From positions 37,744-101,743 of the forward strand of contig NZ_JASLGR010000046.1 in assembly GCF_030150155.1 (NCBI RefSeq): a stretch of DNA of 64,000 nt, read 5' to 3'. The DNA comes from Nocardioides sp. Lineage in GTDB: Bacteria; Actinomycetota; Actinomycetes; Propionibacteriales; Nocardioidaceae. The translations under genes were made by a program, and so were the position numbers. Below, piece by piece: positions 51,593 through 60,326 of the stretch. Numbering within the stretch: the stretch's first letter is position 1; each line of letters begins with the position of its first letter. Below the pieces are notes generated by a model. That model worked only from the letters and a program-made list of their open reading frames with translations. It ran no database searches and was not told the origin of the DNA.

Positions 51593-53557
51593 ATGCGTCT
51601 GCTTCTGGGTAGCACCGCCCTGACCCTCCTCCTGCTTCCACTCTCGGCCTGCGGAGGCGACGACGACCTGAGCGGAGCCCGCGCGGCGGTCGACGTACTG
51701 ACGCAGAAGCTCGGTCAGCACACCCTCGACGGCGTTGCGCTGACGCAGGACTCGGCCGCCAAGGAGCTCACCGAGCAGGGTGCCGGACTGGCGGCGTACC
51801 CGGTCACGGTGAAGTCCTCCGGGGTCTCGGTCAAGGGCTCGAAGGGCACCGCGGACCTGGCCTGGGACTGGGATCTCAGCGGCCACCACTGGACCTACTC
51901 CACGACCGTCGACCTCGCCCGGAACGCCAAGACCTGGCAGATCGCCTGGCAGCCCTCCACCCTCGCTCCCGACCTGACGGCGGGGGAGAAGGTCTCGATC
52001 AGCCGCGAGCAGCCCGAGCGGGCCGACATCGTGGGTCCCGGTGGCGCCCCGATCGTGACGAAGCGGTCGGTGGTTCGCGTCGGTCTGGACAAGGCAGCCA
52101 TCCCGGCCGCCCAGGTCGCAACGTCGGCCCGTCGGATCGCTCAGGCCGTCGGTGTCACTCCGGCGACGTTCGTGAAGTCCGCCACCGCTGCCGGGCCGAA
52201 GGCGTTCGTCGAGGCGATCGTGCTGCGGACCGCCGACGTCGCCTCCACCGTCCGCGCCGGCTTCGCTCAGATCCCCGGCGCCCGGCAGATCAGCGACACG
52301 ATGCCCCTGGCCCCGAGCAGCGAGTTCGCGTCCTCGCTCCTGGGCCGCGTCGGCCCCGCCACAGCGGAGCTCGTCACCGCCTCCAAGGGACGGATCGTGG
52401 CCGGTGACCAGGTCGGACTCTCTGGTCTCGAGGCACGGTACGACGAGCAGCTGGCCGGAACGCCGACGGTGAAGGTCCAGGCGGTCAGCACCGCTGCGAT
52501 CACCCCGTCGGGCTCTGCGTCAGCGTCAGCGTCATCGTCGGCCTCGCCGAGCACCACGCCTAGCACCTCCAGCACCACCAGTACCTCCGGCACCACCCGC
52601 GTGCTGGCGCACTGGGACGGCACCCCCGGCAAGCCGGTCCAGCTCACCCTCAACCTCAAGCTGCAGGCGAAGGCGGAGAAGATCCTCGACCAGGCCGGCA
52701 GCGAGACGTCTCCGGCCAGCGCGATCGTCGCGATCCGTCCCTCGACCGGTGAGATCATCACCGCCGCCAACGGCCCCGGCAACAAGGGCCTCAACGCCGC
52801 CACGTTCGGCCAGTACCCGCCCGGATCGACGTTCAAGATCGTCAGCTCGCTGGCCCTGATCCGGGCCGGGGTGACCCCGGACTCGACCGTCACGTGCCCG
52901 CAGACGGTCACGGTCGACGGCAGGTCGTTCAAGAACTACAACGACTACCCGGCCTCCAAGCTCGGCACGTTGTCGTTCAAGACCGCGATCGCGAACTCGT
53001 GCAACACCGCGGTGATCGGGCAGCGGAACCGGCTCGGCAAGGACGACCTCACCCAGGCCGCCGCGGCCCTCGGGGTCGGGGTGGACCACGACCTGGGCTT
53101 CCCGGCCTACTTCGGTCAGGTGCCTGCACCGGCCGGTGCCACCGAGAAGGCCGCGGACATGATCGGCCAGGGCAAGGTCCTGGCCAGCCCGATGGCGATG
53201 GCGACCGTCGCGGCATCGGTCGCAGCCGGGCACGTCGTGGTGCCACACCTCGTGGTGGGCCACACCGTGACCGCCAGCCCGAAGGTGCCGCTGACGGCCA
53301 AGGAGGCAGCACAGCTGCGGGTGCTGATGCGTGCGGTCGTCACGGAGGGCTCCGGAGCGCTGCTGCGGGACCTGCCGGGCAACGTCGGCGCCAAGACCGG
53401 CACTGCGGAGTTCGGTACGCCGAACGCGCAGGGCGCCCTGCCGACGCACGTGTGGATGATCGCCACCCAGGGTGATCTCGCGGTCGCCGTCTTCGTTGCG
53501 ACGGGGGAGACCGGCTCGGGCACCGCAGGTCCGCTGCTCAAGGCGTTCCTGCGTTGA
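51593..53557 (+). CDS. Lipoprotein penicillin-binding protein (class B-like transpeptidase)
   Basis: A 654-residue transpeptidase. The lipoprotein signal ends LLPLSAC (Cys about 20). Residues 25-140 look like the NTF2-like MecA_N domain, followed by a dimerisation-type region and a Ser-rich linker. The catalytic domain has STFK (Ser412), SCN (469-471) and KTGT (Lys601), complete for a D,D-transpeptidase. ATG 51593 is chosen because GGAGG precedes it at proper spacing and the signal starts there; ATG 51551 would add 14 basic residues. It cross-links peptidoglycan outside the membrane. It follows the LCP gene closely. Confidence 0.9.
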   Translation: MRLLLGSTALTLLLLPLSACGGDDDLSGARAAVDVLTQKLGQHTLDGVALTQDSAAKELTEQGAGLAAYPVTVKSSGVSVKGSKGTADLAWDWDLSGHHWTYSTTVDLARNAKTWQIAWQPSTLAPDLTAGEKVSISREQPERADIVGPGGAPIVTKRSVVRVGLDKAAIPAAQVATSARRIAQAVGVTPATFVKSATAAGPKAFVEAIVLRTADVASTVRAGFAQIPGARQISDTMPLAPSSEFASSLLGRVGPATAELVTASKGRIVAGDQVGLSGLEARYDEQLAGTPTVKVQAVSTAAITPSGSASASASSSASPSTTPSTSSTTSTSGTTRVLAHWDGTPGKPVQLTLNLKLQAKAEKILDQAGSETSPASAIVAIRPSTGEIITAANGPGNKGLNAATFGQYPPGSTFKIVSSLALIRAGVTPDSTVTCPQTVTVDGRSFKNYNDYPASKLGTLSFKTAIANSCNTAVIGQRNRLGKDDLTQAAAALGVGVDHDLGFPAYFGQVPAPAGATEKAADMIGQGKVLASPMAMATVAASVAAGHVVVPHLVVGHTVTASPKVPLTAKEAAQLRVLMRAVVTEGSGALLRDLPGNVGAKTGTAEFGTPNAQGALPTHVWMIATQGDLAVAVFVATGETGSGTAGPLLKAFLR

Positions 53558-53560
53558 GCG

Positions 53561-54250
53561 TCAGCCCGCGGCGGTCCGGTCGAGCTGGGCCGCAGCGGCC
53601 AGCTCGCGGGTCATCGCCTCGCGCATGACCTCGAGCGCGGCCTCACGGTCGCCGCGCTCGATGGCCAGCCACAGCTCCTCGTGGTGGGCGTAGAGCACGT
53701 CGAGGTCACCCTCGTTCGCCCAGATCCGGGGGTAGGCGTCGCGCTGGATGCGGATCGCGGCCATCAGCACGGCCCGGGAGAACTCGAACGCACTGACGTC
53801 GTAGATCGCGACCTGGTAGTCCCAGCTGCAGGCGGAGAAGGCGGTGCCGTCGTTGCGGGCGGCGGCCTCCTTGAGGTCGTGCAGGATCGCATGGATCCGT
53901 GCGCCGTGCGCGGGTGTGGTGTGGGTGATGACGTCGTCGAGGAAGACCGGGTCCAGGGCGCGGCGCAGGCGGACGGAGTCCTCGAAGAGCGAACGCGGGC
54001 TGCCGATCGACAGCGCTGCCGAGGCGAGCTTCTCCAACGCGTTGGGCCGGGCGGCGAAGACGCCCCCGCCCGGACCGGGACGCAGGTCGATCAGGCCGCG
54101 CTCCTGCAGCAGCCGGATGGCCTGGTTGATGGTGCCCGGAGCGACGCCGATCTCGGCGACGAGGTCGGCCTTGGAGCCGATCCGCTCACCCGGGGTGCGC
54201 CCGGCGAGCAGGCGTTCGAGTGCCTCGGTCGCGTGCTCCACTCTGCCCAT
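53561..54250 (-). CDS. GntR-family regulator (FadR subfamily)
   Basis: A 229-residue GntR regulator: N-terminal winged helix (KADLVAEIGVAPGTINQAIR then LLQERGLIDLRPGPGGGVF) and C-terminal all-helical FCD-type domain ending in the EELWLAIERGDREAALEVMR pattern. It precedes a flavin reductase gene on the same strand side and is most likely the local regulator of the flavin reductase and monooxygenase pair. ATG 54250 starts 10 bases after the reductase stop. It converges with the transpeptidase gene. Confidence 0.88.
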   Translation of the reverse strand: MGRVEHATEALERLLAGRTPGERIGSKADLVAEIGVAPGTINQAIRLLQERGLIDLRPGPGGGVFAARPNALEKLASAALSIGSPRSLFEDSVRLRRALDPVFLDDVITHTTPAHGARIHAILHDLKEAAARNDGTAFSACSWDYQVAIYDVSAFEFSRAVLMAAIRIQRDAYPRIWANEGDLDVLYAHHEELWLAIERGDREAALEVMREAMTRELAAAAQLDRTAAG

Positions 54251-54260
54251 GAGGGCCAAC

Positions 54261-54782
54261 CTATCGCTGGATCGGCCCCAGGATGCGGTCCGCGTAGGCC
54301 AGGGGAGCGCCCGCGTCGCTGATCTCGATGGCCAGCGGCGTTGCGGCGTAGACGGTGTGGTCACCGAGCTCGACGGCGGTGTGGACGCTGCAGTGCAGGT
54401 GCGTGGCGGCCCCGGCGATCAGGGGGAGTCCGTGCCACGGGCTCCAGTCGATCCCGTCGAACTTCTCCTGCGACGGCGAGCCGAACCGCAGTGCGAGGTG
54501 GGCATGTGCGGCCTCAAGCACGTGCAGGTTGAAGGAGCCTCGCTCGGCGATGTGGTGGGCGATCCGGCTCTCGGTCACCAGCGACACCATCAGGAGCAGC
54601 GGGGAGAGCGAGAGCGACGTGACGGCGCCGACGGTCGCTCCCACCGGCCGCCCGGACTCGTCGACGGTGGTCAGGATGGTCACCGGCGAGGGCAGGCGGG
54701 TCATCGCCCGCTTGAACGCCGCTTCGTGCTCGGCGTGCAGGTCGGCAGCGCTCAGGGCCGGCGCGAGAGTCGTCGTCTTCAT
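54261..54782 (-). CDS. Flavin reductase (FMN-binding split barrel)
   Basis: A 173-residue flavin reductase-like protein: PVTILTTVDESGRPVGATVG, then AVTSLSLSPLLLMVSL and SRIAHHIAERGSFNLHVL, the usual flavin-binding order. It should supply reduced FMN or FAD to a partner oxygenase; the monooxygenase divergent from it fits. ATG 54782 has the site AAGGAG. The GntR gene follows it. Confidence 0.88.
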   Translation of the reverse strand: MKTTTLAPALSAADLHAEHEAAFKRAMTRLPSPVTILTTVDESGRPVGATVGAVTSLSLSPLLLMVSLVTESRIAHHIAERGSFNLHVLEAAHAHLALRFGSPSQEKFDGIDWSPWHGLPLIAGAATHLHCSVHTAVELGDHTVYAATPLAIEISDAGAPLAYADRILGPIQR

Positions 54783-54844
54783 CGGGTTCTCCTTCCTCGC
54801 CCCGGTCGGAGCCGAGGTCACGGATGTGGTTGCCGTCACACACT

Positions 54845-54870
54845 ATTGATGATAATTAATTACTGTCAAT
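54845..54870. promoter_or_regulatory. AT-rich palindrome between flavin reductase and monooxygenase
   Basis: A 26-bp imperfect palindrome symmetric at 20 positions: ATTGA and TCAAT at the ends, TAATTAATTA in the middle. It is strikingly AT-rich in this genome and lies in the shared divergent promoter, a likely GntR operator. Confidence 0.5.
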
Positions 54871-54910
54871 GGTTCCGACCTGGGCCAGAACGGATCAAAG
54901 GAGCACTGTG

Positions 54911-56152
54911 ATGAGCTACAACGACCAGATCACCGCGACCGGCATCGACGCTGTGGTGGGGGAGCCCGGTGACGACGTACGCGCGATCCTCGACGGCATC
55001 GACGCGATCGGCCCGCAGATCGTGGGGGAGGCCGCCGGACAGGAGGCCGAGCGTCGCGTCTCGACCGTCGTCATGGACGCACTGCAGCAGACCGGTGCCT
55101 TCGCGACCCTGAAGCCGTCCAGCGTCGGCGGCCGCGGCGCACTCGTCTCCGACCTGCTGCGCGTGACCCGCCAGGTCGGCCTCTATGACAGCGGTACGTC
55201 GTGGGTCGTGACGTTGGCGACCGTGTCGAACTACATCGGCCAGCTGTTCGGTGAGCAGGCCCAGAAGGAGATCTGGGCGGACAAGGGTGCCGAGACCATC
55301 CTGACCGGGATCGTGCAGCCGAACGGCACGGCGGTGAAGGCCGAGGGCGGCTACCGGCTCAGCGGCACGTGGTACTACAACTCGGGCTCCTGGTACACCG
55401 ACTGGGCCTGGCTCGGCGGCATGCTCCTGCGTGAGGACGGCACCCCCGACCAGCCGGTCCTCTTCGCTGTGCCGCGCAGCGACTACGACATCGAGGACAC
55501 CTGGTTTACCGCCGGGATGCGTGCCTCGGCCTCGAACTGCCTGATCGTCGAGGACCGGTTCGTCCCCGACCACCGGATCATGCGCCTGGCCGACGTGGTG
55601 CAGGGCAAGGCCCCTGGCCTGGGGATCGAGGGCCACGACGTTGCCGCCGCCGCGACCCTCCAGCCCGTCTTCGCCCTCGGTCTGGTCGGCCCTCTGCTCG
55701 GCGCTGGCACCGCGGCCGTCGACTACGTGATGGGACTGATGGGCAAGCGCGACGTCGGCCACACCATCTACCGCACGCAGACCGAGTCGACCGCCCACCA
55801 GGTCGAGCTCGCCCGTGCCGTGACGCTGGTCGACACGGCCCACCTGCACGCCTTCCGTGCCGCCCAGCTGATCGACGCTGCCGCCGCCGAGGGGCGGGTG
55901 CTCACCCGGCTTGAGGTCGGCCTCACCCGTGCCGACACCGGCTGGGCGGCCGAGTGCGTCACCATGGCGATCGGCAAGCTGATCGACATCCACGGCGCCG
56001 GCGCGTTCGCCGAGCGCAGCCCGCTGCAGCGCTTCTGGCGCGACGCCAACACGGCCGCCCGGCACGCAGCGATCCTGCCGCTGACCGGCTTCGAGGGGTA
56101 CGGCAAGAACCTCCTCGGCATGCCCGGCATCACGCCGTACGAGGAGCGCTGA
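54911..56152 (+). CDS. Flavin-dependent monooxygenase, acyl-CoA dehydrogenase fold
   Basis: A 413-residue protein of the acyl-CoA dehydrogenase fold group that includes HsaA- and DszC-like two-component monooxygenases. Seen are an N-terminal helical domain, GLYDSGTSWVVTLATVSNYI, the middle beta domain (GGYRLSGTWYYNSGSWYTDW) and a C-terminal helical domain ending RDANTAARHAAILPLTGFEG. A flavin reductase gene lies divergently beside it, supporting FMNH2-dependent hydroxylation or desulfurisation rather than dehydrogenation. ATG 54911 has AAAGGAG. Substrate unknown. Confidence 0.8.
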   Translation: MSYNDQITATGIDAVVGEPGDDVRAILDGIDAIGPQIVGEAAGQEAERRVSTVVMDALQQTGAFATLKPSSVGGRGALVSDLLRVTRQVGLYDSGTSWVVTLATVSNYIGQLFGEQAQKEIWADKGAETILTGIVQPNGTAVKAEGGYRLSGTWYYNSGSWYTDWAWLGGMLLREDGTPDQPVLFAVPRSDYDIEDTWFTAGMRASASNCLIVEDRFVPDHRIMRLADVVQGKAPGLGIEGHDVAAAATLQPVFALGLVGPLLGAGTAAVDYVMGLMGKRDVGHTIYRTQTESTAHQVELARAVTLVDTAHLHAFRAAQLIDAAAAEGRVLTRLEVGLTRADTGWAAECVTMAIGKLIDIHGAGAFAERSPLQRFWRDANTAARHAAILPLTGFEGYGKNLLGMPGITPYEER

Positions 56153-56194
56153 GGCTCCCGGGCGCTCCCCACCTAACCATCCATCTCGGGCGCA

Positions 56195-56231
56195 GAAGTC
56201 CACCGTGCGTGACAACCGCACGGTGGACTTC
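56195..56231. terminator. Perfect hairpin terminator
   Basis: Arms GAAGTCCACCGTGCG (56195-56209) and CGCACGGTGGACTTC (56217-56231), seven-base loop. It follows the monooxygenase gene. Confidence 0.87.
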
Positions 56232-56266
56232 GGCGTTTGGAAGGGTGTGACACAACGGGAGGCACC

Positions 56267-56803
56267 ATGATCGCCACGGGATATCAGCGCGAGTTCGAGG
56301 AGTTCGTCCGCGCCTCGTCGGACCGCCTGGTCAGGATCGCGTTCCTGCTCACCGGGGACCGGCACCATGCCGAGGACATCGCCCAGACGGCGCTCGAGCG
56401 CACCGCACGGCGGTGGCGCTCGGCCCGTCGGGACCCGGGCGCCTACGCCCGGCGGGCAGTCGTGAACCTGGTCAAGGACCGACGTCGACTGCTGTCCCGG
56501 CGCCCTGCCGAGACCGCCTGGGCGTACGACGTCGCCGTGCCCGTGACCGATCGCGTCGCGGATCGCGACGAGCTGGTCAGGGCCCTGCGGGCGCTGCCGC
56601 TCGGGCAACGTTCCGTCCCGGTGCTGCGCTACTTCGAGGACCTCTCGGTCTCCGAGACGGCGCAGGTGCTCGGGTGCACCGCCGGGACCGTCAAGTCACA
56701 GACGGCACGGGGGCTGACCAGCCTGCGTGCCGCCCTCAAGGAAACCGACTCCTCGGGTCACAGCGACACGGGGGAGACGAAGGAGCACAGCCATGTTGAC
56801 TGA
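56267..56803 (+). CDS. ECF sigma factor, SigE family
   Basis: A 178-residue ECF sigma factor of the actinobacterial SigE-like group: region 2 in RIAFLLTGDRHHAEDIAQTA and ERTARRWRSARRDPGAYARR, region 4 in ALPLGQRSVPVLRYFEDLSV and SETAQVLGCTAGTVKSQTAR. ATG 56267 follows GGGAGG. The next gene overlaps it by 11 bases and is probably its partner or anti-sigma protein. Confidence 0.88.
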   Translation: MIATGYQREFEEFVRASSDRLVRIAFLLTGDRHHAEDIAQTALERTARRWRSARRDPGAYARRAVVNLVKDRRRLLSRRPAETAWAYDVAVPVTDRVADRDELVRALRALPLGQRSVPVLRYFEDLSVSETAQVLGCTAGTVKSQTARGLTSLRAALKETDSSGHSDTGETKEHSHVD

Positions 56804-57341
56804 CGATGAACTGACGTCCCAGCTGGGCGGCGCGATGCGCGAGAGCGCGCAGCCGTTGCGCTATGCCGGTCCGATGCCGCGCGCCCGGCGTGGACCGAAC
56901 GGTGCCTGGGTCGCCGTACCGGCGATGGCGGCTGCGGCTGCCGTGGGGGTCGCGGTGATCCACGACCAGGCGCCCACCGGGGCACCGCAGGTGACCGCCA
57001 CCGGCACACCCCGGCCCGGCACGAACGACGCGGTCGTGACCGACACGTTCACTGTCGCCGGCTACACCGTCTCGGTCCGCCACCGGGCGGGCGATCGGCT
57101 CGCCGACGACGCGGTGATCGTGGACGGACCGGCACCTGCCGGGGCCGAGCGGCTCCGGATCGACGGGTCCGCCCAGGCCTGGCTCGGCACCGACGCCCAG
57201 GGGCGCAACGGTCTGTGGGTGATCTCGCCGGTGCGCAACGGCGGCCGTTCCTTCGGCATCGTCTCCCCGACGTGGAGCAAGGCGACGCTGCGCACGATCG
57301 CGTTCACGGGGTTCCCGGACGGCCTCACGCCGCGGGGCTGA
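56793..57341 (+). CDS. Membrane protein coupled to ECF sigma factor (possible anti-sigma)
   Basis: A 182-residue protein with a short cytoplasmic N-terminus, one membrane segment (about 40-60, AVPAMAAAAAVGVAVI) and an extracellular part. No zinc-binding anti-sigma motif is seen. By position and translational overlap with the sigma gene (ribosome site AAGGAG inside it) it is likely an anti-sigma or sensor protein. Such overlapping partners are common for SigE-type ECF factors. Confidence 0.65.
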   Translation: MLTDDELTSQLGGAMRESAQPLRYAGPMPRARRGPNGAWVAVPAMAAAAAVGVAVIHDQAPTGAPQVTATGTPRPGTNDAVVTDTFTVAGYTVSVRHRAGDRLADDAVIVDGPAPAGAERLRIDGSAQAWLGTDAQGRNGLWVISPVRNGGRSFGIVSPTWSKATLRTIAFTGFPDGLTPRG

Positions 57342-57360
57342 TCAGCCTCGGTGCGCACGA

Positions 57361-57390
57361 CGGGGCCGCCACGGTGACGTGGCGGCCCCG
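57361..57390. terminator. Perfect bidirectional hairpin terminator
   Basis: Arms CGGGGCCGCCACG (57361-57373) and CGTGGCGGCCCCG (57378-57390), loop GTGA, between converging genes. It shares the core GGGCCGCCAC with the hairpin at 31648. Confidence 0.85.
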
Positions 57391-57413
57391 TTGTGGGCGC
57401 TGAGCGTGCCCGA

Positions 57414-58148
57414 TCACATGGTGTTCATGATCAGGCCGATGTGGGTGAAGAAGTTCATCGCACCGAAGAGCAGCAGCAGGGTGCCGGTGATCGCCCACAG
57501 CCAGCCGGTGATCGCCGTCCAGCGGTGTGCGGTGCTCGGCGAGCGCAGGATCGCGGTGATCGCTGCGGCCAGGGAGATCGCTCCGAGTCCGACCAGGCCG
57601 ATCAGCCCGGACATGAAGGTCGCCTCGACCAGCGGGTGGCTGGCGAACTCGCCGCTGATCGGCTCCTCGGGCGGGGCGGCGAAGAGCTGGTACTTCACCC
57701 CGGCGACGGCGATCGCGACGAGGGCCAGGCCGAGGCCGGTGATGAAGATGGCGGTCGGCTGGGCGACCTTGGCCAGGGCGCGCAGCGGCTCGGGGGAGGC
57801 CAGAGCGGCGGTGCCGCGCTTCCAGAGCCAGAAGCTCGCGCCGAGGAGCAGGACACCGAAGCCGAGGCTGGTCTCGCCGAAGATGATGTTGTCGAACGGG
57901 AAGCCGCCCGCGGCCAGGGGCCAGGTCAGCGTCATGTGCAGGCCGGTGGCGAACAGGATGACGCCGAGGATGCCGAAGTTAACCGCATAGCCCTCGGCCG
58001 AGACGTCGGCGGGATCGCGTCGGAGTTGACGTCCGAGCATGACCAGGCCGAGAAGTCCGGCGCCGACGGCGACGGCCATGATCGTGTTGTACGTAGGCAT
58101 GGTGGCCCAGTCGATTTTCAGGCCCTGGGTGGCCAGGAGCGTAGGCAT
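57414..58148 (-). CDS. DUF981-like multi-pass membrane protein
   Basis: A 244-residue membrane protein with about seven hydrophobic segments. The region GILGVILFATGLHMTLTWPL and the later ALVAIAVAGVKYQLFAAPPE recall DUF981 proteins of actinobacteria; function unknown. ATG 58148 has AAGGGA some distance upstream. It is divergent from a TetR-type gene with a perfect palindrome between, so it is probably repressed by that regulator. Confidence 0.7.
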   Translation of the reverse strand: MPTLLATQGLKIDWATMPTYNTIMAVAVGAGLLGLVMLGRQLRRDPADVSAEGYAVNFGILGVILFATGLHMTLTWPLAAGGFPFDNIIFGETSLGFGVLLLGASFWLWKRGTAALASPEPLRALAKVAQPTAIFITGLGLALVAIAVAGVKYQLFAAPPEEPISGEFASHPLVEATFMSGLIGLVGLGAISLAAAITAILRSPSTAHRWTAITGWLWAITGTLLLLFGAMNFFTHIGLIMNTM

Positions 58149-58189
58149 CCCCGTATCCCTTCGTGTGGTGAACGTGTTCTGCCGACATA

Positions 58190-58209
58190 ACCTATACATG
58201 CGTATAGGT
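58190..58209. promoter_or_regulatory. TetR operator candidate
   Basis: ACCTATAC and GTATAGGT, perfect 8-bp arms around a four-base centre, in the 85-base divergent region between the membrane protein and the TetR-type gene. Confidence 0.7.
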
Positions 58210-58233
58210 ATTCCGATGCGGGAGGATGGGGGC

Positions 58234-58845
58234 ATGGCAGAGGCGGTCGGGGAGGGGCGACAGGGCAAGCGCGCGGCACGGATCGAGGCGATGACCCAGG
58301 CCGCGGCGACGCTGCTCATCGACGAGGGGCCGGCCGCGATCACGCACCGCCGGGTCGCCGAGGCGGCCGGCGTGCCCAGCGGCTCGGCCAACTACTACTT
58401 CGCCACCTCGGCCGAGCTCTACCGCGCGGCGGTCGAGCGGGCCGAGCAGATCCGCGTCGCCGGGGCTGTGAGCCTCGCGACCGGGTTGCGCCGCCGCGAA
58501 CGCACCGCAGCGCGCACGGCACGGCTGCTGCTGGAGACGCTCTACGCCCCGCTCCTCGACGACCAGGTGGTCAGCCTGCGACTGCAGCCGATCCTGGCTG
58601 CCACCGCCGACCAGGACCTCGGCCCGATCGTGGCCGAGTCCCGGCCGCGTCTGCTGGCGGCACTCTCGGTGGTCCTGGAACGCAGTGGCTGGGTGAACGT
58701 CGCCCACACCGCCGACGTCGAGCTGCTCGCCCGACTGGCTGATGCGTCACTGCTCTACGGCGCCGCCGTGGGGGACACCGACCCGATCGGGGACGCCGTC
58801 GCCGCGATGACCCGAGTGCTCGAGCTCATCGGCAGGCCGCGCTAG
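58234..58845 (+). CDS. TetR-family regulator
   Basis: A 203-residue TetR regulator: helix-turn-helix in AITHRRVAEAAGVPSGSANY followed by YFATSAELYRAAVERAEQ, then a helical ligand domain. ATG 58234 is chosen because GGGAGG lies eight bases before it; ATG 58216 is possible. A perfect palindrome 25 bases upstream of the start suggests it controls itself and the divergent DUF981-like gene. Ligand unknown. Its stop overlaps the converging VanZ-like gene by four bases. Confidence 0.87.
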   Translation: MAEAVGEGRQGKRAARIEAMTQAAATLLIDEGPAAITHRRVAEAAGVPSGSANYYFATSAELYRAAVERAEQIRVAGAVSLATGLRRRERTAARTARLLLETLYAPLLDDQVVSLRLQPILAATADQDLGPIVAESRPRLLAALSVVLERSGWVNVAHTADVELLARLADASLLYGAAVGDTDPIGDAVAAMTRVLELIGRPR

Positions 58846-59318
58846 GCGACAGCGTCGGCCCGACGGCTCCCGCCGTTCTGACGGTGCTGCCGGCGTCGTC
58901 GCCGCCGGAGCGTGGCCGGGAGCGTGAGGACCAAGGCGATCACGATCCCGATCGCAGCACCCGCGCTGTTCGCCACGATGTCGCGTCCGTCGGGCACCCG
59001 CCCCGGGATCTGATGCTGCACCGACTCGATCCCGAGGGTCAGCGCGACCGAGGCGATCAGCGCCACCCACCATCCACCGGCGCCGAAGAGCAGCAGCAGG
59101 AACATCCCGACCGGGACGAAGAGCGCGATGTTGGCGCCGAACTCGAACCGCGCGTAGTCGATCGACTCGGCATACCCGCGGCGGTGCAGCGCCTCGAGGA
59201 TCCGGCCGGCGATCTGGGCCTGTCCCGTGTGGCTGCGCTGCGGGGTGAGAGTCAGCCATCCGACGAAGACCAGGTACGCGCCTGTGAGGACGCTGAGGAA
59301 CGGATGACGGTGCAGCAT
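58842..59318 (-). CDS. VanZ-like membrane protein
   Basis: A 158-residue membrane protein with four hydrophobic segments and the VanZ-family pattern NIALFVPVGMFLLLLFG and a later IESVQHQIPGRVPDGRDIVA then NSAGAAIG. VanZ proteins are linked to low-level glycopeptide tolerance; many have unknown roles. ATG 59318 starts at the first hydrophobic stretch. It lies 29 bases after the dtd gene on the same strand. The C-terminus is a short arginine-rich tail. Confidence 0.8.
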   Translation of the reverse strand: MLHRHPFLSVLTGAYLVFVGWLTLTPQRSHTGQAQIAGRILEALHRRGYAESIDYARFEFGANIALFVPVGMFLLLLFGAGGWWVALIASVALTLGIESVQHQIPGRVPDGRDIVANSAGAAIGIVIALVLTLPATLRRRRRRQHRQNGGSRRADAVA

Positions 59319-59347
59319 CGGGCCAGTCTGCCCGAGGCCTGGTCGCC

Positions 59348-59776
59348 TCAGGGGGTCTCGAGCACCAGCGTGACAGGGCCGTCGTTGACCGAGGCGACCT
59401 CCATGTGTGCCCCGAACCGACCCCGCTCCACGTGGGCGCCGAGGTCGGCCAGGGACGTGCAGAAGGCGTCGTACAGGGGCTCGGAGATGCTTCCGGGAGC
59501 CGCGGCGGTCCACGACGGCCGTCGACCCTTGCGCGCATCGCCGTACAGGGTGAACTGCGAGATCACCAGGATCGGCGCATCGACGTCGGAGGCCGCGAGC
59601 TCGCCGTCGAGGATCCGCAGCCCCCAGATCTTCCGCGCCAGCCAGGCGACCTGATCCGGGCCGTCGTCATGGCCGACGCCGAGCAGCACGAGCAGGCCGG
59701 GCCGAGGGAGTACGCCGACCACCTCACCGTCCACCCGGACCGACGCTTCGCGGACTCGGGTCAGGACGGCACGCAT
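59348..59776 (-). CDS. dtd: D-aminoacyl-tRNA deacylase
   Basis: A 142-residue D-aminoacyl-tRNA deacylase of standard length. Family motifs are complete: SQFTLYGD (73-80) and the C-terminal NDGPVTLVLETP that carries the cross-subunit Gly-cisPro-type element. It removes D-amino acids (and glycine) from mischarged tRNAs in the cytoplasm. ATG 59776 is the first start. It is probably cotranscribed with the VanZ-like gene. Confidence 0.95.
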   Translation of the reverse strand: MRAVLTRVREASVRVDGEVVGVLPRPGLLVLLGVGHDDGPDQVAWLARKIWGLRILDGELAASDVDAPILVISQFTLYGDARKGRRPSWTAAAPGSISEPLYDAFCTSLADLGAHVERGRFGAHMEVASVNDGPVTLVLETP

Positions 59777-59897
59777 GAGACGAGCGTCTCATGCTGCGCG
59801 CGGGCGTGATGCCCGAGGGCCGCGACGGCCGCGTCGGGGAGGAAGATGGGGGTATGCGTTCGTTCGTGGTGTCGGCGACTCAGGGGGATCGGCTCTC

Positions 59898-60326
59898 GTG
59901 ATCAGCGGACTCACCTGGCTGGTCTGCCTGCAGCTGGTCGGCGAGGTGATCGTGCGGGTCCTCGACCTGCCGGTGCCGGGTGCCGTGATCGGCATGCTGC
60001 TCCTGCTGGCCCTGCTGGTCTGGCGCAAGCCCGGCGACGACGCCGGCGTGGTGGTCGTGGCGGAGAGGCTGCTCAAGCACCTGCAGCTGCTGTTCGTCCC
60101 GGCCGGGGTCGGCGTCATCGTCTATCTCGGGGTGCTGCGCGACCATGCGCTCCCGATCGTCGTCGCGATGGCCGGATCGTGGCTGATCACGCTGCTGCTG
60201 GTCGGCTGGCTGCTGCAGTGGTGGATCACGCGGCGTGAGGTCGAGGGTGAGGCGCTGGACCTGGCCGATGTGGGTGACGTCGGCGACGGCGGTCATGGGG
60301 GAGAGCTCGGGGAGGAGCGGGCATGA
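59898..60326 (+). CDS. lrgA: CidA/LrgA-family holin-like membrane protein
   Basis: A 142-residue membrane protein with four hydrophobic segments and the LrgA/CidA pattern LDLPVPGAVIGMLLLLALLV and LLFVPAGVGVIVYL. The C-terminal 30 residues are acidic and Gly-rich. GTG 59898 follows AGGGGGAT. It overlaps lrgB by ATGA. CidA/LrgA proteins act in murein hydrolase control or small-molecule export. Confidence 0.87.
   Translation: MISGLTWLVCLQLVGEVIVRVLDLPVPGAVIGMLLLLALLVWRKPGDDAGVVVVAERLLKHLQLLFVPAGVGVIVYLGVLRDHALPIVVAMAGSWLITLLLVGWLLQWWITRREVEGEALDLADVGDVGDGGHGGELGEERA

Noticed and set aside
56195..56231. GTGACAAC as another copy of the shared operator
   Set aside because: It is the loop of a perfect terminator hairpin and lacks the left half-site.
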